26,030 nucleotides of DNA from the NCBI GenBank assembly GCA_030641185.1, contig DAOWHY010000029.1:1-26030 (forward strand), in the 5' to 3' direction. Position 1 is the first letter of the stretch; each line of letters opens with the position of its first letter. Origin of the DNA: Candidatus Moraniibacteriota bacterium. Lineage in GTDB: Bacteria; Patescibacteriota; Minisyncoccia; JAHIHE01; JAGLIN01. Shown piece after piece: positions 13,822 to 21,405 of the stretch. Under the pieces are notes generated by a model. It saw nothing but the letters and a program-made list of their open reading frames with translations, was not told where the DNA came from and ran no database searches. Both the position numbers and the translations under genes were made by a program.

Positions 13822-13850
13822 ATCTTATCAACTAAAAACCACAATGTCAA
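13822..13850 (-). promoter_or_regulatory. promoter of the 68-residue gene, overlapping miaA start
   Basis: On the minus strand TTGACA (13845-13850), a 17-base spacer and TAAGAT (13822-13827). The -35 hexamer shares bases with the miaA ATG (13844-13846). Confidence 0.6.
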
Positions 13851-14875
13851 CTCTCAAACCCCTCATTGTCATTCTCGGACCTACCGCTTCAGGAAAAACT
13901 GAAATGGGGTTGAGGTTGGCGAAAAAATTTAATAGCGAAATTGTGAACGCTGATTCACGGCAGATTTATCGGGAGATGGATATTGGAACGGGAAAAACCA
14001 TTATCTCAAGCCGCTCTTTGTTATTCCCGCGAAGGCGGGAATCCACTACTACGCTTGATATTACTAAGCCAGCAAGTAGTTGTAATAAAATTTATCTTAC
14101 TAACTGGATTCCTGCCTCCGCAGGAATGACAGGAAAAAAAGCTTTGCCTAATATTCCAATCCATCTCACAAATATCAAAAACCCCAATCAAAAATTTTCT
14201 CTATCCCAATATAAAAAATTAGCGATCAAGACAATAAAGGATATTCATAAACGAGGCAAAATTCCAATTCTGGTCGGCGGGACAGGGCTTTATATTAGCG
14301 CGATTGTTGATAATTTGGAAATTCCAAAAGCGGCGCCGAATAAAAAAATTAGAGAGAGATTAGAAAAGCATACGGAAAAATATTTATTTAAGAAACTTAA
14401 AAAAATAGATTTAAAGTCGGCAAAAACTATTGGCGAAAATAACAAGAGAAAATTAATCAGGGCTTTGGAAGTTTATGAAATTACAGGCAAACCATTTTCT
14501 GCGCAACAAACTAAAGGCGAGCCGTTATTTAATATTTTACAAATAGGAATAAAAATAGATAGAGAAAAATTATATAAAAAAATAGATGAACGAGTAGATG
14601 AAATGATTAGAATGGGCTTAATTAAAGAAACAAAAAAACTGTCTAAAAAATACAGTTTTGATTTGCCAGCAATGAGCGGAATTGGCTATTTTGAAATTGG
14701 ACAATATCTTAAAAATAAAATTACTTTAGATGATGCCGTTCAAAAAATAAAATATCGCACTCATCAATACGCGCGAAGACAGATGACTTGGTTTAAAAGA
14801 GATGAGAGGATTAGATGGGTTGAGGATTATAGAAAAGCAGAGAAATTGGTAAGAAAATTTATTAGTCATAAGTAA
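13844..14875 (+). CDS. miaA: tRNA dimethylallyltransferase with an in-frame repeat insertion
   Basis: MiaA transfers dimethylallyl to A37 of tRNAs reading UNN codons, giving the substrate for MiaB. The P-loop GPTASGKT is at residues 12-19, followed by NADSRQIYREMDIGTGK. Later family blocks are PILVGGTGLYISAIVDN, NNKRKLIRALEVYEITGKPF and YRTHQYARRQMTWFKRD. The 343 residues exceed the usual ~300-310. The excess is residues about 59-96, encoded by a complete family A repeat (14019-14131), placed between DIGTGK and the conserved NIPIHLTNIKNPNQKFSLSQ block. With the insert removed the length is normal. The frame is intact, so the gene is probably functional. The TAA stop lies inside the left end of the 14865-14970 repeat. 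Confidence 0.94.
   Translation: MSTLKPLIVILGPTASGKTEMGLRLAKKFNSEIVNADSRQIYREMDIGTGKTIISSRSLLFPRRRESTTTLDITKPASSCNKIYLTNWIPASAGMTGKKALPNIPIHLTNIKNPNQKFSLSQYKKLAIKTIKDIHKRGKIPILVGGTGLYISAIVDNLEIPKAAPNKKIRERLEKHTEKYLFKKLKKIDLKSAKTIGENNKRKLIRALEVYEITGKPFSAQQTKGEPLFNILQIGIKIDREKLYKKIDERVDEMIRMGLIKETKKLSKKYSFDLPAMSGIGYFEIGQYLKNKITLDDAVQKIKYRTHQYARRQMTWFKRDERIRWVEDYRKAEKLVRKFISHK
14019..14131. repeat. palindromic repeat, family A, translated inside miaA
   Basis: The left arm is TGTTATTCCCGCGAAGGCGG and following bases (14019-14044); the right arm ends GCAGGAATGACA (14131). The 113-base unit is read in frame as LLFPRRREST at its left and NWIPASAGMT at its right. Both arms fold as hairpins and pair with each other. 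Confidence 0.9.
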
Positions 14876-14970
14876 CAAAGTCATTAGCAGTAGGAATAGT
14901 CATAAGTTGTATGTCTTAAGACTAACGACCAACAACCAGTCTTACCGCCAATGACTTTGTTACTTATTTA
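14865..14970. repeat. gene-less copy of the four-helix-bundle element (MITE-like)
   Basis: The left arm GTCATAAGTAACAAAGTCAT and the right arm ATGACTTTGTTACTTAT face each other across a CTTAAG centre. The ends match those of the 11082-11583 element; its right arm and this left arm share GTCATAAGTAACAAAGT, then GGAATAGTCAT. It lies between the convergent miaA and deaminase genes and carries both of their TAA stops. It may act as a two-way terminator. Confidence 0.75.
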
Positions 14971-15434
14971 CACATCTTCCATCCCGCTTTCTCAAAAACC
15001 GCCAACGCTTCTTTTTCTAAAATCCCCGTTACCACTTCTGGAGGATTAGAAAAAATCGGTTTAAATTTCAATAACTCTTTATCTTCCAAAATATTCCATT
15101 TAGAATATCCGCCCATTTGCGGAGATAAAAGAGCAAAAACAACGCGCTTGAATTTCAGTTCACGCATCATAAAAGCGCACATCGGGCATGGCTCGCAGTT
15201 AGAATAAATTGCGTATTCAGATAAATCAGAAGTTTTCAGAAGTTTCTGCGCTTTTCTCATTGCCAATATTTCAGCATGTTGCGTAACATCATTTTCTTTA
15301 ATTTTATTCCTCGCCTCAACAAGAATACCTTTTTCATTTGCGATAACACACCCAAACGGATTATCTCCAAGCCCCAAAGCTTTCTCTGAAAGTTGAATAC
15401 ACCGCCGCATATATTTTTCATCATCATCTTTCAT
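14964..15434 (-). CDS. nucleoside/tRNA adenosine deaminase family protein
   Basis: The 156 residues form a cytidine-deaminase-fold hydrolase. Zinc ligands and proton shuttle are visible: H53 and E55 in QHAEILAMRKA, C83 and C86 in NCEPCPMCAF. The N-terminal DNPFGCVI and the later RVVFALLSPQMGGYSKW fit the TadA/guanine-deaminase branch. TadA makes inosine at tRNA(Arg) position 34, whereas the guanine-deaminase branch acts on free bases. The TQHAEI block and the GGYSKW region look more like the second group, so I give no symbol. The ATG is one base from the gatB stop, so the two are surely co-transcribed. The TAA stop lies in the palindromic repeat shared with miaA. Confidence 0.85.
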   Translation of the reverse strand: MKDDDEKYMRRCIQLSEKALGLGDNPFGCVIANEKGILVEARNKIKENDVTQHAEILAMRKAQKLLKTSDLSEYAIYSNCEPCPMCAFMMRELKFKRVVFALLSPQMGGYSKWNILEDKELLKFKPIFSNPPEVVTGILEKEALAVFEKAGWKMCK

Positions 15435-15435
15435 A

Positions 15436-16914
15436 CTATTGCTTTAGTTTTTTTTCCAACATGTCCCCCGCTATCTGCGGATTTGCTTTTCCTTTGCTTT
15501 CTTTCATTGTTTGTCCAACTAAAAACTTCAGCGCAACTTCTTTGCCAGATTTATAATCTTCAACTGATTGAGGGTTATTTTTTATTACCTCGTCAATAAT
15601 TTTTTCAATCTCACTCTCGTCGCTTATTTGTCCCAGTCCTTTTTCATCTAAAATATTTGACGGATCGCCGCCAGTAGTAAACATTTCAGCGAGCATTTCC
15701 TGCGCGCCACTGCTGGAAATTTTTCCTTCATCAATTAAAGTAATAAATTCCGCAAAATTCTCTGCTGTTATTTTGCATTTAGAAACTAAATTACCATTTT
15801 TATAAAGCAATCTTTGGAGTTCAGTTAAAATATAATTTGCTGTCAATTTGGTCAGCTTGTTTAATTTATCGCCATCAATTCCTTTGTCCTTGATCCAATG
15901 CTTTAGTTCTGAAATTATCTCTTCAAAATAATTAGCCAGTTCCTTGTCTTCTGAAAGTATTTTGGCGTTTTCTTCCGTCAATTTATATTGATTTATAAAA
16001 CGATATTTTTTTAACAATGGCAATTCGGGAATACTGCCTTTTATTTTCTGAACATCAAACATCCCCGCTTTTTTTGTAAGATCCAATGGCGGCAAGTCCG
16101 GTTCTGGAAAATAGCGATAGTCATGAGCCTCTTCCTTTTTTCGCTGGGAATAAGTTTGTTGTTTGTCTGCGTCCCATCCTCTTGTCTCCTGAACAATTTT
16201 TCTGTCTTCATCTAAAACCTCAGTTTGTCTTTTTATTTCATATTCTATGGACCTCTCAACTGCCCTAAAAGAATTTAAATTTTTTATTTCTACTTTTGTT
16301 CCAAATTCTTTTTGTCCTTTCGGTTTTAAGCTAATATTAACTTCGCATCTCATATGCCCTTTTTCCATATCAGCGTCTGAAACTCCAATATATTTAACAA
16401 TAAGTTGAAATTGCTTGCAAAATTCTTTGGCCTCAGCTGAAGATTTGATTTCCGGCTCGGTAACAAGTTCCATTAGCGGCGTGCCAGCGCGGTTTAAATC
16501 TACCAGTGAATAGTCAGCTTTTTTCGGATGAACAAGCTTTCCTGTATCTTCCTCGAGGTGAATTCTCGTTATCCCAATTTTTCGGTCGTTTATTATAAGA
16601 TTTCCCTTTTCGCAAAGCGGTTTGTCGTATTGGGAAATCTGATACCCTTTCGGCAGGTCGGGATAAAAATAATTTTTTCGGTCAAATTTGGAAAACTCGG
16701 CAATTTTACAACCCAAAGCCAAGCCGGTTTTAATTACATATTCAACGGCTTTTTTATTTGCTACAGGTAAAGTTCCCGGATGTCCCATACAAATCGGACA
16801 GATATTTTTATTCGGTTCCATTTCATCCGGATTATTCGCACACGAACAAAACATTTTTGAATTAGTCTTCAACTCCACATGAACTTCCATTCCGATTGTC
16901 GGTTCGTATTTCAT
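15436..16914 (-). CDS. gatB: Asp-tRNA(Asn)/Glu-tRNA(Gln) amidotransferase subunit B
   Basis: GatB is the tRNA-binding and kinase subunit of GatCAB, which amidates Asp-tRNA(Asn) and/or Glu-tRNA(Gln). The 492 residues are typical. It begins YEPTIGMEVHVELKTNSKMF and has the zinc-binding CSC and CPICMGHPGTLPV segments, then DRKNYFYPDLPKGYQISQYD, RIHLEEDTGKLVH and DLNRAGTPLMELVTEP. YRYFPEPDLPPL follows, and the C-terminal YqeY-like domain ends with LVGQTMKESKGKANPQ. GatA and GatC are not in the window. It leads a two-gene unit with the deaminase gene. A palindromic repeat makes up its mRNA leader. No SD. Confidence 0.96.
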   Translation of the reverse strand: MKYEPTIGMEVHVELKTNSKMFCSCANNPDEMEPNKNICPICMGHPGTLPVANKKAVEYVIKTGLALGCKIAEFSKFDRKNYFYPDLPKGYQISQYDKPLCEKGNLIINDRKIGITRIHLEEDTGKLVHPKKADYSLVDLNRAGTPLMELVTEPEIKSSAEAKEFCKQFQLIVKYIGVSDADMEKGHMRCEVNISLKPKGQKEFGTKVEIKNLNSFRAVERSIEYEIKRQTEVLDEDRKIVQETRGWDADKQQTYSQRKKEEAHDYRYFPEPDLPPLDLTKKAGMFDVQKIKGSIPELPLLKKYRFINQYKLTEENAKILSEDKELANYFEEIISELKHWIKDKGIDGDKLNKLTKLTANYILTELQRLLYKNGNLVSKCKITAENFAEFITLIDEGKISSSGAQEMLAEMFTTGGDPSNILDEKGLGQISDESEIEKIIDEVIKNNPQSVEDYKSGKEVALKFLVGQTMKESKGKANPQIAGDMLEKKLKQ

Positions 16915-16937
16915 AGTTAAAATTTAAATTATAAAAA

Positions 16938-17058
16938 TTCTACGGCGCTTTAGCGCACGGTCACGGAGGTTTTAACCTCTTGAGAAAATGAATAATTTTA
17001 TTGAGTTAAATTTCGTGAGGTTAAAACCTCTACAACCCTCAGCTAAAGCTGGGTAGAA
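16938..17058. repeat. palindromic repeat, family C, in the gatB leader
   Basis: The ends are TTCTACGG (16938) and GGGTAGAA (17058), with AACCCTCAGCTAAAGCTGGG at the right as in the 8861-8962 copy. The inner stem is GAGGTTTTAACCTC against GAGGTTAAAACCTC. It sits directly between the gatB extended -10 box and the gatB start, so it is transcribed as the 5' leader. Confidence 0.8.
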
Positions 17059-17073
17059 ATTATCATTATTTCC

Positions 17074-17082
17074 ATTATAGCA
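17074..17082 (-). promoter_or_regulatory. extended -10 promoter for gatB
   Basis: On the minus strand TGCTATAAT (17074-17082) is an extended -10 with a perfect TATAAT; the -35 position holds only T residues. Confidence 0.45.
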
Positions 17083-17095
17083 TAGAAAAAATAAT

Positions 17096-17132
17096 AAAAA
17101 AATGGGAGAGCGATACGATTATCACTACTCCC
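17096..17132 (-). terminator. strong intrinsic terminator of the 30-codon gene
   Basis: On the minus strand GGGAG-T-AGTGATA pairs with TATCGCTCTCCC around ATCG (17104-17132) and is followed by A and seven T (17096-17102). About 54 bases separate it from the mini-gene's stop and hold two smaller hairpins. Confidence 0.85.
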
Positions 17133-17186
17133 GATTTTTATGCTATCGTCTGATAGAATATGCAATACTACGTGGTATGCTTTGAT

Positions 17187-17279
17187 CTATCCCGCGATAG
17201 CAAATACTGCTTCAAAGCCTGGACCGCGATCTCTCATGGCAGTTATTGGGTCTTTGGCTAGTTTCTGTTTGCCGCTCAT
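17187..17279 (-). CDS. 30-residue mini-protein gene
   Basis: The product is 30 residues, MSGKQKLAKDPITAMRDRG then PGFEAVFAIAG: a basic start and a hydrophobic end. No family recognised, and there is no signal peptide or full membrane span. Coding is supported by a strong SD (GAGGTGAG about seven bases before the ATG), a near-consensus promoter and a strong terminator downstream, all correctly spaced. Its codons are richer in G+C than its surroundings. It lies upstream of gatB on the same strand but has its own terminator, so it may be a free-standing small protein, the coding part of a structured small RNA, or an attenuation leader; there is no codon run to support the last. Confidence 0.5.
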   Translation of the reverse strand: MSGKQKLAKDPITAMRDRGPGFEAVFAIAG

Positions 17280-17298
17280 AATTTCTCACCTCACTATA

Positions 17299-17326
17299 AA
17301 TATACAACAAAATAATAATCTGTCAA
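17299..17326 (-). promoter_or_regulatory. promoter of the 30-codon gene
   Basis: On the minus strand TTGACA (17321-17326), a 16-base spacer and TATATT (17299-17304). Confidence 0.65.
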
Positions 17327-17360
17327 AAAAAATGAAATAAAAGCAATAGCATAATTATAA

Positions 17361-19145
17361 TTAAACCTTCTTAATCTTAATCCCCAATTCATCCAACTGC
17401 TCTTTTTCAATCTCGCTGGGAGCGCCCATTGTTAAATCTTTGCCGTCTCCGGATTTTGGAAAAGCGATCACTTCGCGGATGTCTGGTTCATTGCATAAAA
17501 TCATAATAAACCGATCAAGACCCATTGCCATTCCGCCGTGAGGAGGCGGACCATATTCAAAGGCTTTTAGCATATGCTCAAAACTCTTTTTCTTTTCCTC
17601 GCTAAAACCAATCAGATCAAATATTTTTTCCTGAATGTCCCTTTTATGAATTCTAATACTTCCCCCGCCAACTTCATTGCCGTTTAAAACTAAATCGTGC
17701 TGATATGATCTAACTTTTTGCGGTTCTTTGTCAAGTAAAGAATAATCGTCTTCATGAGGCATTGTGAACATATGGTGAGCGGGCGCGTAATGACCGTCTT
17801 CAAATTCCTCTTCAAACAATGGCCAATTTATAATAAAAGCGAACGCAAGTTTGTGATCGTCTATTAAATCAAGTTTTTTCGCAAGCGCTATTCTAATTTG
17901 TCCCAAAACTTCCCTAACAATTTTCTCGCTATCCGCGCCAAAAAATATAATGTCTCCCTGTTCGCCTTTCATTTTTTCAACAATTTTTTGCGACAAATCA
18001 TTACCCAGAAATTTAACTATCGGCGATTGTAATTCATTTTCTTTTATAATAATATATGCCAGTCCTTTTGCTCCAAATTCTTTAGCGTGTTCCGTCAGTT
18101 TATCAATTTCAGCCCGTGAAAATTTAGCCGCGCCTTTAGCGCAAATTGCCCGCACAACTCCATCTTTTTTAATCGCATCCGCAAAAACTCCAAACCCGCA
18201 CCCTTTTACAATTTCGCTGAGATCTTCAATTTCAAGTCCATAGCGAAGATCAGGCTTATCAATTCCATATTTTTTCATAACATCGTCATAATTTAATCTT
18301 GGGAACGGTTTAGACATTATTTTTTTATCAGATAATTTTTCTACTAAGTTTATCATCATTTCTTCCATTAAGTTAAGTATCTCATCTTGATTTACAAAAG
18401 ACATTTCCAAATCAAGTTGCGTAAATTCCAATTGCCTGTTTCCCCTTTGATCTTCGTCGCGAAAACATCTTGCGATTTGAAAATATTTTTCTATTCCGCC
18501 CACCATTAAAAGCTGTTTGTATTGTTGCGGTGACTGCGGCAGGGAATAAAATTTACCCTGATGGAGTCTTGATGGCACTACAAAATCCCTTGCTCCTTCT
18601 GGTGTGCTCTTGGTAAGACTGGGGGTTTCAACTTCCCAAAAATTTTCTTTATCAAAATAGTCGCGCATAAACTTAATGATTTTGTGACGCATTTCGATGT
18701 TATTTTTCATTTTTTTGCGCCTTATGTCAAGATAGCGATATTCTAATCTCAAATCTTCTTTGACATCCTTAGCTTTATCAACTCCTTCAATTTCTTCAAC
18801 TTCAAACGGAGGAGTTTTTGATTCTGATAAAATTTCAATATTTTCAACTTCCACTTCAATCTCGCCAGTTTTTAATTTTGAATTCGTCATATCATCTGGT
18901 CGCAAAGTAATTTTTCCTTCAATTCTAATTACAAATTCATTTCTTAAATCTTCTGCCGTCTCCCATGATTCTTTTGAAACTTTTGGATCAAAAGTGATTT
19001 GAGTTAGACCATATCTGTCTCTTAAATCAACAAAAATAAGTCCGCCATGATCTCTTCTGGAATTTACCCAGCCAGATAAAATCACTTTTTTATTTTTATC
19101 TTCTTTTGTTAATTCTCCGCAAGTATGCGTTCTATATTGTTGCAT
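17361..19145 (-). CDS. aspS: aspartate--tRNA ligase, probably non-discriminating
   Basis: The 594-residue length fits bacterial AspRS with its inserted GAD domain. The N-terminal OB-fold (1-110) holds GWVNSRRDHGGLIFVDLRD. Class II motifs follow: FRDEDQRGNRQLEFTQLDLE (motif 2 region) and GMAMGLDRFIMILCNE (motif 3), then EVIAFPKSGDGKDLTMGAPS. The RRDHGG signature, with His33, is the one associated with non-discriminating AspRSs that also charge tRNA(Asn); discriminating enzymes tend to have Leu there (family knowledge). That fits the presence of gatB nearby. The start ATG at 19145 lacks an SD. A family A repeat lies 30 bases upstream. Confidence 0.95.
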   Translation of the reverse strand: MQQYRTHTCGELTKEDKNKKVILSGWVNSRRDHGGLIFVDLRDRYGLTQITFDPKVSKESWETAEDLRNEFVIRIEGKITLRPDDMTNSKLKTGEIEVEVENIEILSESKTPPFEVEEIEGVDKAKDVKEDLRLEYRYLDIRRKKMKNNIEMRHKIIKFMRDYFDKENFWEVETPSLTKSTPEGARDFVVPSRLHQGKFYSLPQSPQQYKQLLMVGGIEKYFQIARCFRDEDQRGNRQLEFTQLDLEMSFVNQDEILNLMEEMMINLVEKLSDKKIMSKPFPRLNYDDVMKKYGIDKPDLRYGLEIEDLSEIVKGCGFGVFADAIKKDGVVRAICAKGAAKFSRAEIDKLTEHAKEFGAKGLAYIIIKENELQSPIVKFLGNDLSQKIVEKMKGEQGDIIFFGADSEKIVREVLGQIRIALAKKLDLIDDHKLAFAFIINWPLFEEEFEDGHYAPAHHMFTMPHEDDYSLLDKEPQKVRSYQHDLVLNGNEVGGGSIRIHKRDIQEKIFDLIGFSEEKKKSFEHMLKAFEYGPPPHGGMAMGLDRFIMILCNEPDIREVIAFPKSGDGKDLTMGAPSEIEKEQLDELGIKIKKV

Positions 19146-19174
19146 GGTTTTTTGATTATAATTTAAATTTCATT

Positions 19175-19317
19175 TGTCATTCCTGCGGAGGCAGGAATCT
19201 ATTGCTACGATTAAACTTTATAATAAGCTTCGTGATAAATGGTAAAATTAAATCGTAATAGTGGATCCCAGACATTTTTTCCAAAGCTGTTGCTTTAGAA
19301 AAAATTCTGGGATGACA
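19175..19317. repeat. palindromic repeat, family A, two-hairpin form
   Basis: It starts TGTCATTCCTGCGGAGGCAG and ends TTCTGGGATGACA. The right half has the same GGATCCCAGA...TCTGGGATGACA hairpin as the 1149-1282 copy, while the left half is the ATTCC hairpin. It lies in the 391-base gap between typA and aspS. Confidence 0.85.
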
Positions 19318-19340
19318 GAAAGTGAGGAAGTTCTAACTAT

Positions 19341-19406
19341 AATAAAAGCTCCGTTCTTATTTAACAAGCACAAAATAAACTCATTAAATAAGAGCGAAGC
19401 TTTATT
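19341..19406 (-). terminator. long hairpin after typA, possible terminator or repeat
   Basis: AATAAAAGCTCCGTTCTTAT (19341-19360) and ATAAGAGCGAAGCTTTATT (about 19388-19406) pair with few mismatches around a loop containing further TTAA pairing. On the minus strand a TTTTATTATAG tail follows. It lies about 130 bases past the typA stop; those 130 bases are AT-rich with no feature I can name. It may be another palindromic repeat. Confidence 0.45.
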
Positions 19407-19536
19407 GATTGTTATCGTTTTTTAGATAATCAACTATCATATTTTTATAAACATATCAGATTAACTATGTATATTATGTATATAATAACAAAAATACAAA
19501 AATAGTCAAACTTATGTAAAATCTATGGTAGCAGTC

Positions 19537-21330
19537 CTATTTTTTCCTTCTCCTATCCCTAATTCTTTCGTTTTCAGTTAAAAATCGTTTTCTTAAACGA
19601 ACACTATTCGGAGTGATCTCCAAATATTCATCCCCACTCATAATGCTCATTCCTTTTTCAAGAGTTAATTTTAGGGGTGGCGTTAGATGGATTGCTTCGT
19701 CAGTTCCAGAAGCGCGGACATTTGAGAGTTGTTTTCCCTTTATTGGATTTACAGACAGATCTTTGTCCTTTGATACATTTCCAATAACCATTCCTTCATA
19801 CACTTCTGTGTTAGCTCCAATATATAAAGCTCCTCTGCTTTGAAGATTGAAAAGCGAAAAGCCAAGAGTTTTTCCAGTTGCCATTGAAATCATTGATCCG
19901 ACGCTATGCTTTTTAATGTCTCCGACATGGGGTTTAAATCCAATCACTCTGGTGTAAATAATTCCTTCGCCTCGCGTGTCAACTACAAATTCATTCCGAT
20001 ATCCAAGTAATCCTCTAGTTGGAATTTCAAAAATAATTTTTATATTGCTGTGCTCTGGCATCATTTCAATCATATTTCCCTTTCGGCTGGAAAGTTTTTT
20101 AATAACGCTTCCGGACATTTCTTCCGGCACATTAATGGTAACTTCCTCAAATGGTTCAAGCTTTACGCTATCTTTTTCTTTAATAATTACATGCGGTTGT
20201 GATATTTGCATTTCATAGCCTTCGCGACGCATATTTTCAAGGAGGATCGCGATGTGCATTTCACCCCTACCATAAATCTTATAATGATCAACAGCCGAAA
20301 AATCAATTTTCAAACCAACGTTAACTTCTAACTCCTTTTCTAATCTTTCTTTGAGCTGTCTATTTGTGACATACTTTCCATCTCTCCCGGCAAATGGGGA
20401 ATCGTTGACGAACAAATTCAAGGAGATTGTCGGTTCATCAATATTAATAGCCGGCAAAGCTTCTTGCTCTATATTTTCGCAAATAGTTTCTCCGATAAAT
20501 ATATCAGGAAGACCGGCAATCATTACAATATCGCCAGCATCGGCCGATTTTACTTCTTTTCTCTTTAACCCTTCAAAAGTAAACAGCTTTGAAATTTTGC
20601 CTTTGCGAGTTTCTTCTTTGGTATTTTTAATAATTACTGTAGCAGCGTCTTTTATTTCTCCTTCATAAATTCTCCCAATCGCCAGCCGTCCCAGAAAATT
20701 ATCATAAGCAAGATTGAAAGGTTGAATTCGCAACGGTTTGCTTTTCTCTTCTTCTTTTGAGGCAACTGGTACTTTTTCTAAAATTGTATCTAAAATAGGC
20801 GTTAAATCTTTAGAATCATCGTCCAAATTTATTTTAGCAATCCCCTCTCGAGCAATTGCGTAAAGTGTTATAAAATCAAGCTGTTCGTTATTTGCTCCTA
20901 AATCAAGAAAAAGTTCATAGACCATTTCCTGCACAATATCAGGTCTGGCGGCGGGCTTGTCAATTTTATTAAGCACGACAATCGGTTTTAATCCTAAATC
21001 AAGTGATTTCTTCAAAACGAATTTTGTCTGCGGCATTGGACCTTCCTGCGCGTCAACTACTAAAAGCACGGAGTCAATAGACCGCAAAACTCGTTCAACT
21101 TCCGACCCAAAATCAGCATGGCCCGGCGTGTCCACGATATTTATTTTTGTGTCTTTATAATAGACAGAGGTATTTTTTGAATAAATCGTGATACCTCTTT
21201 CTTGTTCCAGCGTATCGCTGTCCATACTGTCTCCGGCTTCTGACATTCCCGTTTGTTGCATTAAGGCGTCGGTAAGGGTTGTCTTGCCATGATCTACATG
21301 GGCGATAATTGCGATGTTTCTTATTTCCAT
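19537..21330 (-). CDS. typA: translational GTPase TypA/BipA
   Basis: TypA/BipA is a ribosome-binding GTPase of the EF-G class needed for ribosome assembly and stress or cold growth. The 597 residues are the family length. G1 is AHVDHGKTTL (residues 10-19), G2 is in LEQERGITIYSKN, G3 is DTPGHADFGSEVERVL and G4 is NKIDKPAARPD. Domain II, the EF-G-like domains III and V (RGEMHIAILLENMRREGYE, PTRGLLGYRNEFVVDTRGEG) and the BipA-specific C-terminus (ETPNS-like EITPNSVRLRKRFL) follow. It is a single-gene unit with its own promoter; the leader holds a small hairpin (CCGCT/AGCGG near 21350-21366). No SD. Confidence 0.96.
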   Translation of the reverse strand: MEIRNIAIIAHVDHGKTTLTDALMQQTGMSEAGDSMDSDTLEQERGITIYSKNTSVYYKDTKINIVDTPGHADFGSEVERVLRSIDSVLLVVDAQEGPMPQTKFVLKKSLDLGLKPIVVLNKIDKPAARPDIVQEMVYELFLDLGANNEQLDFITLYAIAREGIAKINLDDDSKDLTPILDTILEKVPVASKEEEKSKPLRIQPFNLAYDNFLGRLAIGRIYEGEIKDAATVIIKNTKEETRKGKISKLFTFEGLKRKEVKSADAGDIVMIAGLPDIFIGETICENIEQEALPAINIDEPTISLNLFVNDSPFAGRDGKYVTNRQLKERLEKELEVNVGLKIDFSAVDHYKIYGRGEMHIAILLENMRREGYEMQISQPHVIIKEKDSVKLEPFEEVTINVPEEMSGSVIKKLSSRKGNMIEMMPEHSNIKIIFEIPTRGLLGYRNEFVVDTRGEGIIYTRVIGFKPHVGDIKKHSVGSMISMATGKTLGFSLFNLQSRGALYIGANTEVYEGMVIGNVSKDKDLSVNPIKGKQLSNVRASGTDEAIHLTPPLKLTLEKGMSIMSGDEYLEITPNSVRLRKRFLTENERIRDRRRKK

Positions 21331-21405
21331 AAAATTCGTAAATTTAAAACCGCTCCTTCATAAAGCGGAATATTAGCTTTAAGTTAGATTTTGTTTATAT
21401 AGTTA

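Noticed and set aside
17187..17279. Classical attenuation leader for gatB
   Set aside because: There is no run of Asn, Asp, Gln or Glu codons and gatB has a promoter of its own below the terminator; kept only as a possibility.
1149..19317. CRISPR array from the many palindromic repeats
   Set aside because: The units belong to different families, are kilobases apart and lack regular spacers; no cas gene is present.
20351..20668. Plus-strand frame inside typA
   Set aside because: Antisense shadow of conserved GTPase sequence, no start signals.
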